From an uncultured Verrucomicrobiales bacterium (GTDB taxonomy: Bacteria > Verrucomicrobiota > Verrucomicrobiia > Limisphaerales > JACDHS01), in contig CALJZV010000054.1 in NCBI GenBank assembly GCA_937983475.1, forward strand, positions 1 to 6,107: 6,107 nucleotides of DNA, in the 5' to 3' direction. The notes below the pieces were generated by a model, which saw only the letters and a program-made list of their open reading frames with translations, had not been told where the DNA came from and searched no databases. Shown here one piece after another: positions 1-5,061 of the stretch (its first letter is position 1; the number at the start of each line of letters is the position of its first letter). The position numbers were made by a program, and so were the translations under genes.

Positions 1-23
1 AAATTAAACCGCTGAGGCGCGGG
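1..23 (-). terminator. Possible weak terminator after the cytochrome gene
   Basis: Just past the cytochrome stop codon, the minus strand reads CCGC, a six-base loop, GCGG, then TTTAATTT. A 4-bp GC stem followed by a broken T run is at the lower limit for an intrinsic terminator. It sits at the window edge, so any wider structure cannot be judged. It could be chance. Confidence 0.2.
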
Positions 24-1175
24 TCAATTGGCCTTTTTCAACGCCGCCAAAAACTCCACCAAATCCACCAGGTCCTGGCGGCTCATGGCGGATTGCAACC
101 CAGCGGGCATGAGCGAGAGCGCGGATTTTTCGCGGCGCGCGATTTCCGATTTTTTGAACTGCGACACCACGCCCCCGAGATTTTTGACCGCCAGCTCGTT
201 CTCGCTCTCGCTGACAATCAGCCCGTAAACGTCCTCGCCGGAAACCAGTTCAATCGTCCACGCCTCGTAGCCGAAGGAAATGCCCGCGCTGGGCTCGAGA
301 ATCGCGTCGTAAAGCGCGTCCTTGCCAAGCTTGCCGCCGATTTCCGAAAGGTCCGGCCCGATGTCCGTGCCGCGCCCGCGCACTTTGTGGCAATTGGCGC
401 AGGCGGTTTCCGCGCGAAAATAAACCGCTTCGCCGCGCGCGGTGTCGCCGGTCAGCCTGGCCAGTTCCGAAACGGGCGGCAGCGGGTCGGCATTGCCCGC
501 CTTGGGCGGCGGCAGGATTTTGGCGGCCTGCTCCCGGATATTTGACCACCGGACCGCGCTCAACTCGGCGCCGGTGACGAGCTTGAGGTCGTCAGGAAGT
601 TCATTTTTGCGCGCCAGTTGCAGCAGAATGCCGGCGCCCTCGATGGTCTGGGCCAGCGCATGAACCGCCTTCCTGCGAAGCGCGAGCGGCAGAGACGCGT
701 TTTTGATCAGCGGCGAGAGCAGCGGCACGGCTTCCTTTTTTGCGGTGTGGCCCATGGCCTCCACAAGCGGGGTGATGGTTTCCTGTTTACCCTGAGCGAG
801 CGTTTGTCCAAGCAATTCACGATGGCTGCCGGACAGGAGCAATCGCATGGCATCGACGCCCGCGGCGTCCCGAGGTTTTGCTGCGGCCAGTTCCAGCAGG
901 CCCGGACCCTGATCGGTTAACTGGAACTTGCGGACCAGTTGAACGTAATGCGGCGTGCCGCGCACTTTCTCCAGCAGATTGTAAACGGTATCCTTGAGCG
1001 CGGGATTTTCCTGTAGGTTTGCCTCGATGCGCATCAACGTCTCAACGGCGATGCGTGTGCGCTCGGTTTCTGAAAAACCGGAATTGTTCTGGGCGCAAAG
1101 CAAGGACGTCATCAGTGCGCCCCCGGCAAACAACAGGCGCAGCCAGGACGAAGCGGAACGGGAAGCGATTGGCAT
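24..1175 (-). CDS. Exported mono-haem c-type cytochrome with HEAT-like region (TIGR02603-type haem domain)
   Basis: Predicted periplasmic electron-transfer protein of 383 residues. Residues 1-29 form a signal peptide: an Arg-containing start, a hydrophobic core (LRLLFAGGALMTSLL) and a likely signal peptidase I site near CAQ. Residues about 35-220 are helical, and about 130-190 resemble HEAT/PBS-type repeats. The C-terminal domain (about 240-383) carries the haem c motif CANCH at 259-263, followed by GTDIGPDLSEIGG and a late SLMPAGL whose Met356 is a plausible axial ligand. This order matches the Planctomycetes/Verrucomicrobia haem-binding family TIGR02603. Many members I know are much longer and carry an N-terminal propeller or dehydrogenase part, which is absent here. 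Start: ATG at 1175 has GGAGGG (1188-1193) 12 nt upstream and begins a clean signal peptide. An in-frame TTG at 1205 would add ten residues but has no ribosome site. It is the last of three same-strand genes, 75 bp after the Usp gene. The electron donor and acceptor are unknown. Confidence 0.85.
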   Translation of the reverse strand: MPIASRSASSWLRLLFAGGALMTSLLCAQNNSGFSETERTRIAVETLMRIEANLQENPALKDTVYNLLEKVRGTPHYVQLVRKFQLTDQGPGLLELAAAKPRDAAGVDAMRLLLSGSHRELLGQTLAQGKQETITPLVEAMGHTAKKEAVPLLSPLIKNASLPLALRRKAVHALAQTIEGAGILLQLARKNELPDDLKLVTGAELSAVRWSNIREQAAKILPPPKAGNADPLPPVSELARLTGDTARGEAVYFRAETACANCHKVRGRGTDIGPDLSEIGGKLGKDALYDAILEPSAGISFGYEAWTIELVSGEDVYGLIVSESENELAVKNLGGVVSQFKKSEIARREKSALSLMPAGLQSAMSRQDLVDLVEFLAALKKAN

Positions 1176-1250
1176 CGATTTATTAATCCCTCCGGCCTTC
1201 GACAAAACAAGGAGGATTTATTATCCGCAAATCCGCAGTTTTCTCAGGCG

Positions 1251-2327
1251 TCAAAACTCGAGTTTCTTGCGCTCTGGCTCGCGCACCGTCAGCACCGGGC
1301 AATAGGCGTAGCGCACCACGTTTTCGGCGGTGCTCCCCAGCAGCGCGTGCTTGATGCCCGTATGGCCGTGGGTGGCGATGACAATCAGGTCCGCCTTGAG
1401 GTCGCGCGCGGCATGGACAATTTCCCTTGTGGGCCGGCCGCCGCGCACGGCGCAGGTGGCGCGGATGCCCTTGGGAATTTCTTTTTTCCGAAGCGCGTCA
1501 AGCTTGCGCTCCGCGGACTGCAACATGGCCTCCTCCACTTTCCCATAATCCACGCCGCCGTATTGGTTGAGAATCCGCGTGTCGGGCGAAATATTCAGCA
1601 GCGTCAGCTTGGCGTTGTGCTGGCGGGCCAGCGGGATGGCGTATTGCAGCGCTTTTTTTGAGCAGTCGGAAAAATCGGTGGTGACCAGGATGTTTTTCAG
1701 TTTGAACGCCTCGACCGGCGCGGCGTGCATGCCCTTGGGCAGGGACGCTTCGGCCCGGGCAGCCTCGGGGCGCGGCACCACAAACTCATGCTCGTGTTCT
1801 CGCACCACCAGCACAGGGCATCGCGCCAGGCGCACAATTCGCTCGGTGACACTCCCCAGCAGCGCATGCTTCCAGCCCGTGAAGCCGTGCGTGCTGACCA
1901 CGATCAAATCCACGCCCAGATCCGCAGCGGTGGTAACCACGCCGTCGGCGGGATTGCCAAACCGCACGTCCACCATCACGGGGATGCTCTCGTCCTTCAG
2001 TTCGGTGGCCATCTTGGTCAGCTTTTTTCGGGCGACGCCAGCGGCTTCCTCATCGGGAATAGGCAGGGGCGGATAATGCAAGTCGCGGGCAAACGTCGCC
2101 GTTTCGACGATGTGCACCAGATAAATGGCCGCCTGGGATTGCTCGGCAAAGCCCAAGGCGTAATCCAGCGCTTTTTTGGAACAGTCGGAGAAATCCACCG
2201 GAACGAGTATTTTCTTCAACCGTAGTCCTGGCGGCTTGGCGGCCAGCGCGGGTTTGCCGGCTGAGCGGCTCGGTTTATTGACCTTTCGTGTGGGGGCGGA
2301 AGCGATGCTGGCAGACGGATTTTTCAT
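1251..2327 (-). CDS. Tandem-domain universal stress protein (UspA family)
   Basis: Cytoplasmic nucleotide-binding stress protein of 358 residues with two fused Usp domains, about 38-176 and 210-349. Each starts with a beta strand and the block DFSDCSKKAL, identical in both copies. Each ends with the family ATP-binding loop G-x2-G-x9-G-S/T: S145-T-H-G148-x9-G158-S159 and A318-T-H-G321-x9-G331-S332. The first glycine is Ser or Ala, as in many bacterial members, while the rest is intact, so ATP binding is plausible in both halves. Single Usp proteins are about 140-150 residues, so this is a duplication and fusion. Residues 1-39 are a Lys/Arg/Ala/Pro-rich extension with no acidic residue, and 177-209 is a linker. 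ATG at 2327 has GAAGGGA (2333-2339) 5 nt upstream. The gene lies 102 bp after the zinc-ribbon gene and 75 bp before the cytochrome gene, all on one strand. The exact stress role cannot be read from sequence. Confidence 0.93.
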   Translation of the reverse strand: MKNPSASIASAPTRKVNKPSRSAGKPALAAKPPGLRLKKILVPVDFSDCSKKALDYALGFAEQSQAAIYLVHIVETATFARDLHYPPLPIPDEEAAGVARKKLTKMATELKDESIPVMVDVRFGNPADGVVTTAADLGVDLIVVSTHGFTGWKHALLGSVTERIVRLARCPVLVVREHEHEFVVPRPEAARAEASLPKGMHAAPVEAFKLKNILVTTDFSDCSKKALQYAIPLARQHNAKLTLLNISPDTRILNQYGGVDYGKVEEAMLQSAERKLDALRKKEIPKGIRATCAVRGGRPTREIVHAARDLKADLIVIATHGHTGIKHALLGSTAENVVRYAYCPVLTVREPERKKLEF

Positions 2328-2429
2328 AAAAGTCCCTTCGTTGATCTTTCATAAAAATATAAACCCGCATGGCCGATGCCGCCACACGCCCATTGTTCAG
2401 CGCCGGCTGTTTCTTGCCTTTGCGAAGGT

Positions 2430-2594
2430 TCAGCTTTTCTTGCTGGTGCTCACATTGACCGCCTCAAACACGTGCTCCACTTTTTCGCTGCCGCACTTGG
2501 GGCATTTGGGGCTCTTCTCGTCGTGCTCGGTCATGGTCATGGCCTGTTCAAAAACTTGCCCGCAATCCTGGCATTCAAATTCATAGGTTGGCAT
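2430..2594 (-). CDS. Small FmdB-type zinc-ribbon protein
   Basis: A 54-residue protein starting MPTYEFECQDCG, the hallmark opening of the FmdB/CxxC_CXXC_SSSS zinc-ribbon family. Two pairs of cysteines, C8/C11 and C31/C34 (CPKC), would bind one zinc ion. Between them lies a polar stretch with two MT pairs (MTMTEHDEKS), and the tail is short and Lys/Ser-rich (VSTSKKS). Family members are typically 60-110 residues, so this is a short form that ends soon after the zinc knuckle. Named as a putative regulator, the family has no firmly established biochemical role. The start is unambiguous: ATG at 2594 with a perfect AAGGAGG (2600-2606) 5 nt upstream. It is the first of three minus-strand genes and diverges from the MFS transporter, so its upstream region probably holds the promoter for the cluster. 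Its small size makes it easy to miss. Confidence 0.9.
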   Translation of the reverse strand: MPTYEFECQDCGQVFEQAMTMTEHDEKSPKCPKCGSEKVEHVFEAVNVSTSKKS

Positions 2595-2599
2595 GGAAT

Positions 2600-2606
2600 C
2601 CTCCTT
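2600..2606 (-). promoter_or_regulatory. Strong ribosome binding site of the zinc-ribbon gene
   Basis: The minus strand reads AAGGAGG, fully complementary to the anti-Shine-Dalgarno core, 5 nt before the ATG at 2594. It fixes the start of the 54-residue zinc-ribbon gene. It is the strongest ribosome site in the window and contrasts with the transporter and isomerase genes, which have none that is clear. Confidence 0.85.
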
Positions 2607-2624
2607 TATAAATTAAGTCACCCA

Positions 2625-2657
2625 GTTGAAGGGCATGCGCAAGGGGTTGAAGGCATG
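2625..2657. repeat. Two direct repeats, 21 bp apart (possible operator)
   Basis: GTTGAAGGGCATG (2625-2637) and GTTGAAGGCATG (2646-2657) differ by one G. The shared GTTGAAGG cores start exactly 21 bp apart, two turns of the helix. They lie 31-63 bp upstream of the zinc-ribbon start codon, where an operator for that gene could sit. No known regulator is recognised, and chance cannot be excluded for so short a repeat. Confidence 0.35.
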
Positions 2658-2811
2658 AAAGTTTTCCGCGAAGGAGGGCTGATCATTCCCCTGCCGGGCC
2701 TGAACGAACATTTGTCCTGTGATGGCCTTCTACAATTAACACCGCGTTTTTTGGAATTGATGGTTGCCGCTGCTGGCGCGGTTGTGACATATAAAACACC
2801 CACAAAACGCT

Positions 2812-4344
2812 ATGACTCCGACGCAGACTGAAACCACTTCCTCACAGGCTAAAACCGGCAGCTCGCGCGCCAAATGGATGGCGCTGATCGCCGCGTTGCT
2901 CGGCTGGATGTTCGACGGATTTGAAATGGGCCTGTTCCCGCTCATCGGCAAGCCGGCACTGACCGACCTGCTCGGGCCCGGCGCCGCGCCCGGCGACGAC
3001 GCCAAATGGTTTGGCGCCATCATCGCGGTGTTCCTGGTGGGCGCTGCCTCCGGCGGCGTGCTGTTCGGCTGGCTGGGCGACAAGATTGGCCGGGTGCGCG
3101 CCATGTCGTTGAGCATCTTCACCTACGCGATTTTCACCGGGCTGTGCGGGTTTGCGACCGAAGCCTGGCATATCGCCGCCCTGCGGTTCATTGCCTCGCT
3201 GGGAATGGGCGGCGAGTGGTCGCTGGGCGTGGCCTTGGTCAATGAAATCTGGCCTGGCAAATCCCGCGCCCTGATCGCGGGGTTGATCGGCGCGCCGCCC
3301 AACGTGGGCTTTCTGATGGTGGGCGTCCCCAGCATGATGCTGACCGGCGTCATTGGCGGGGTGCAGTCCCTGCTGCTGGGCATGGGCTTTTCCGAATCGC
3401 TGACCCAGCACCTGCTGGCCAATTCAGGCTGGCGTTTTTTGATGATCAGCGGCGCGTTCCCCGCGATTCTCATTTTCTTCATCCGGCTGTTCGTGCCGGA
3501 ATCCGCAAAATGGGAGGAGGAGCACGCCCGCGGCGCCACCTCGCACTGGCTCAAGGCCGACTTGATCGGCGTGCTGGTCGGCTGTGTTGCCGCATTGGTC
3601 ATCATCTGGAGTTGGTCGCCTTCAGGCCCCGCCAAGCCGTTGGCCGTGCTGATCACCCTCGTCGGTTTGGCGATTTCCCTGGTCGGATTCCTGTATCCCG
3701 CCAGGCAATACCTGCAACGCGCTGTGGCGGCCCAAAGCCTAAAGACCGCCAACCATTCCAGCGTCCTGCTCATGATGATTTTTGGCTCCGCCCTGGCCGG
3801 CGTCGCGCTGCTCGGCACCTGGGGTTCCATTCAGTGGGCCGCTCGTTGGGCGGCAGAATTGGCGCCCGACCCCAAACTTCACGCCAAGGAATGGACACAA
3901 ATCTGGCTGGCCCTGGGCGCCATAGTCGGAACCATTGCCGCAGCCCTGGCCGCCGGCAAATTCGGGCGCCGCATCACCTTCGCTTGCATGTGCATTCTGT
4001 CCATCGGGTCGGCGTTGCTCCTCTACAATGCCAACACCAGTTACGGGCCCATGTTCCTGTTTTGCGTCTTCCTCGCGGGCAGCATCACGGCCTCGTTTTA
4101 CGGGTTCTTCCCCCTGTATCTGCCCGAACTGTTCCCCACCGCCGTGCGCGCCACAGGCCAGGGATTTGCCTTCAACTTTGGCCGCATCATTGCCGCGATT
4201 GGCGGACTACAGACAGCCGTGCTGATCAGCAAGTTCGACGGCAATTTCCCCAAGGCCGGCTCGGTGATGACGGTGATCTACCTCATCGGGTTGGTCGTCA
4301 TCTGGCTCGGGCCGGAAACCAAAGGCAAGCCACTGCCGGAATAA
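2812..4344 (+). CDS. MFS transporter, probably 14 transmembrane helices (metabolite:H+ symporter-like)
   Basis: Inner-membrane permease of 510 residues of the major facilitator superfamily. The loop after TM2 holds the family motif GWLGDKIGRVRA (86-97). TM1 has FDGFEMG (34-40), TM4 has RFIASLGMGGEW (125-136), a PESAKW motif (229-234) follows TM6, and PELFPTAVRATGQG (438-451) precedes TM11. This set resembles sugar, sialate and aromatic-acid:H+ symporters. Hydrophobic segments fall near 23-43, 66-88, 97-115, 118-143, 153-179, 207-227, 317-336, 363-381, 387-404, 411-433, 449-471 and 483-499. Two more in the central loop (250-268 and 276-294) would make 14, as predicted for E. coli NanT, and explain the length above the usual 400-450. 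The substrate cannot be read from sequence. ATG at 2812 has no Shine-Dalgarno. The next Met (2878) also lacks one and would remove only the polar tail, so the longer form is kept. It ends 4 bp from the convergent VOC stop. Confidence 0.9.
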   Translation: MTPTQTETTSSQAKTGSSRAKWMALIAALLGWMFDGFEMGLFPLIGKPALTDLLGPGAAPGDDAKWFGAIIAVFLVGAASGGVLFGWLGDKIGRVRAMSLSIFTYAIFTGLCGFATEAWHIAALRFIASLGMGGEWSLGVALVNEIWPGKSRALIAGLIGAPPNVGFLMVGVPSMMLTGVIGGVQSLLLGMGFSESLTQHLLANSGWRFLMISGAFPAILIFFIRLFVPESAKWEEEHARGATSHWLKADLIGVLVGCVAALVIIWSWSPSGPAKPLAVLITLVGLAISLVGFLYPARQYLQRAVAAQSLKTANHSSVLLMMIFGSALAGVALLGTWGSIQWAARWAAELAPDPKLHAKEWTQIWLALGAIVGTIAAALAAGKFGRRITFACMCILSIGSALLLYNANTSYGPMFLFCVFLAGSITASFYGFFPLYLPELFPTAVRATGQGFAFNFGRIIAAIGGLQTAVLISKFDGNFPKAGSVMTVIYLIGLVVIWLGPETKGKPLPE

Positions 4345-4348
4345 ATTC

Positions 4349-4747
4349 TCACGCCACCGGCGCAATCGCGCTCGCGTCGCGCCACTGGATGAGTTCAATC
4401 CGGTTCCCGTCCGGATCGGCGATGAAAAACCGGTCCGCGCCCGGAATCGCCACCGTTTCGCGCACCGCAATTCCCTTCGAGGAAAAATAGGCCCGCGCGG
4501 CCTGCGCGTCGTCCACATGCAGCGCCATGTGCCGTGGGCTCTTGGAATCGGCCTCTGGCGAAATATAAAGGTGAACATACTGGTTGCCTGTCCTTAACCA
4601 CCGCACCCGCAAGCCGGCCGAGGGAAAAGTCGAGGGAATGGCCACCTCCTGCAACCCCAGCACATCGCGGTAGAACGCCGCCGCGCGCTCGGGGTCGGTC
4701 ACCACCACCGTCACATGGTCAAAGCCGTTGAGTTTCATTTGCCGCAA
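4349..4747 (-). CDS. VOC-superfamily (glyoxalase/bleomycin resistance-fold) protein
   Basis: A 132-residue, probably cytoplasmic, single-unit vicinal-oxygen-chelate protein with two beta-alpha-beta-beta-beta modules. It opens with GFDHVTVVVTDPERAAAFYR and a VLGLQEV turn. The second module has PRHMALHVDD (71-80), an AYFSSKGI helix and ends FFIADPDGNRIELIQW (107-122). Likely metal ligands are H11, H59, H73 and E118, the four positions expected for the fold, all present. Members act as glyoxalases, dioxygenases, epimerases or resistance proteins, and nothing here picks one. Start: TTG at 4747 has AAGGA (4756-4760) 8 nt upstream and is chosen. ATG at 4738, three residues shorter, has no ribosome site at a usual distance, though it remains possible. 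The stop is 4 bp from the convergent transporter stop, with no clear bidirectional terminator between them. Confidence 0.88.
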   Translation of the reverse strand: MRQMKLNGFDHVTVVVTDPERAAAFYRDVLGLQEVAIPSTFPSAGLRVRWLRTGNQYVHLYISPEADSKSPRHMALHVDDAQAARAYFSSKGIAVRETVAIPGADRFFIADPDGNRIELIQWRDASAIAPVA

Positions 4748-4790
4748 AGGTTATTTCCTTCGGACACGCCCGACGCGAGGCAAAAATGCG

Positions 4791-4813
4791 GGGTGTGATT
4801 ATTTCCGGGTGAT
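4791..4813 (+). repeat. Left inverted end of the candidate element
   Basis: GGGTGTGATT, six bases, GGGTGAT. It pairs with 4941-4963 in inverted orientation, 18 of 23 positions matching; the five mismatches are consecutive and lie within the six-base spacer. It is directly preceded by AAATGCG. Confidence 0.6.
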
Positions 4814-4828
4814 ACGATTCGATCGCCA

Positions 4829-4888
4829 CCTCTCCCCGGCCCTCTCCTCCATTTTTTGGAGGAGAGGGTGGCCGAAGGCCGGGAGAGG
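4829..4888. repeat. Nested palindrome, dispersed-repeat type
   Basis: The inner stem pairs 4840-4851 (CCCTCTCCTCCA) with 4857-4868 (TGGAGGAGAGGG): 12 perfect base pairs around a TTTTT loop. An outer stem pairs CCTCTCCCCGG (4829-4839) with CCGGGAGAGG (4879-4888) through one bulged C. A small GGCC-GAA-GGCC hairpin (4870-4880) lies between the two right arms and competes with the outer stem. Palindromes of this CTCTCCCCGGCCCTCTCC style are, from memory, scattered in many GC-rich bacterial genomes. As RNA it would fold tightly, but no T run follows the inner stem, so it is not a standard intrinsic terminator. It sits between divergent genes, so termination is not expected here. Confidence 0.75.
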
Positions 4889-4940
4889 AGGCCGCACCGG
4901 TTGCGGGGTTTGGCTGCGCAAACTCATTTGCGGAAAAAAA

Positions 4941-4963
4941 ATCACCCGCTTCCAATCACACCC
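4941..4963 (-). repeat. Right inverted end of the candidate element
   Basis: ATCACCC, six bases, AATCACACCC, the inverted partner of 4791-4813. After two bases (TT) it is followed by AAATGCG at 4966-4972, the second copy of the flanking direct repeat. It is preceded by a run of eight A (4934-4941), whose last base is the first base of this end. Confidence 0.6.
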
Positions 4964-5061
4964 TTAAATGCGCCTTTGCCAGGAATGCGCTGTTGCCAGC
5001 GGCCGCGAGGATGGCATTCTGTGCTTCGCTGAATTCGTTTTCGTAAAACCGGATTTGCCTT

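Larger units (their letters stand above)
2595..2811. promoter_or_regulatory. Divergent intergenic region, zinc-ribbon gene / MFS transporter
   Basis: This 217-bp stretch separates two divergent genes and must hold promoters for both. On the plus side a TATAAA at 2790-2795 could be a -10 element, with a start near 2802 and a leader of only about 10 nt. No good -35 is found at 16-18 bp: TTGCCG at 2764-2769 is 20 bp away. No Shine-Dalgarno precedes the ATG at 2812. On the minus side an AT-rich patch (2606-2616) overlaps the zinc-ribbon ribosome site. A pair of near-identical direct repeats lies at 2625-2657. A 58-codon plus-strand open frame (2655-2831) crosses the region, but I do not call it a gene. 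Confidence 0.45.
4784..4972. mobile_element. Candidate MITE-like element with inverted ends and 7-bp flanking direct repeat
   Basis: GGGTGTGATT-N6-GGGTGAT at 4791-4813 recurs in inverted orientation at 4941-4963 (ATCACCC-N6-AATCACACCC). The two 23-bp ends match at 18 positions with the same internal spacing. AAATGCG abuts the left end (4784-4790) and recurs as AAATGCG at 4966-4972, two bases beyond the right end, as a target-site duplication would. The interior (about 127 bp) has no coding potential and contains a long palindrome. Inverted ends, flanking direct repeat, small size and no gene are the features of a miniature inverted-repeat transposable element. The 2-bp asymmetry at the right edge is a weakness. 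Alternatively the inverted ends may be paired regulator sites between divergent genes. No transposase in the window could move it. Confidence 0.45.
4748..5061. other. 314-bp divergent intergenic region filled largely by a palindromic element
   Basis: This gap separates the VOC gene (minus) from the isomerase gene (plus). About 180 bp of it is the MITE-like element described separately. The rest is 4748-4783, with the VOC ribosome site, and 4973-5061, upstream of the isomerase. In 4973-5061 I see no convincing sigma-70 promoter and no Shine-Dalgarno next to the ATG at 5062. Frames crossing the region give Pro/Gly/Arg-rich translations typical of repeats and are not genes. Confidence 0.6.

Noticed and set aside
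1206..1230. Plus-strand AAGGAGG near 1212 suggesting a plus-strand gene start
   Set aside because: No ATG, GTG or TTG follows at a usable distance, and the plus frames here only overlap the Usp gene antisense.
2275..2352. 25-codon minus-strand frame starting at the ATG at 2352 and overlapping the Usp start out of frame
   Set aside because: No clear ribosome site is present at a usable distance. It arises from a repeated TTTTATGAAA string (2322-2331 and 2347-2356) and is most simply chance.
2618..2803. 61-residue minus-strand frame in the divergent intergenic region
   Set aside because: It has no ribosome site, a Pro/Ser/Arg/Cys-rich composition and no recognisable domain, and it covers the likely promoter region of both genes.
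4320..4370. Bidirectional terminator between the convergent transporter and VOC genes
   Set aside because: Only 4 bp separate the stop codons, and no stem followed by a T run is visible on either strand.
3510..4490. 326-codon plus-strand frame inside the transporter gene and past its stop
   Set aside because: It is an out-of-frame shadow rich in Arg, His and Pro with no domain, continuing antisense into the VOC gene.
4719..4955. 78-residue minus-strand frame and a 79-residue plus-strand frame over the palindrome
   Set aside because: Their Pro/Gly/Arg-rich translations come from the palindromic repeat; frames of similar length on both strands indicate repeat DNA rather than a gene.
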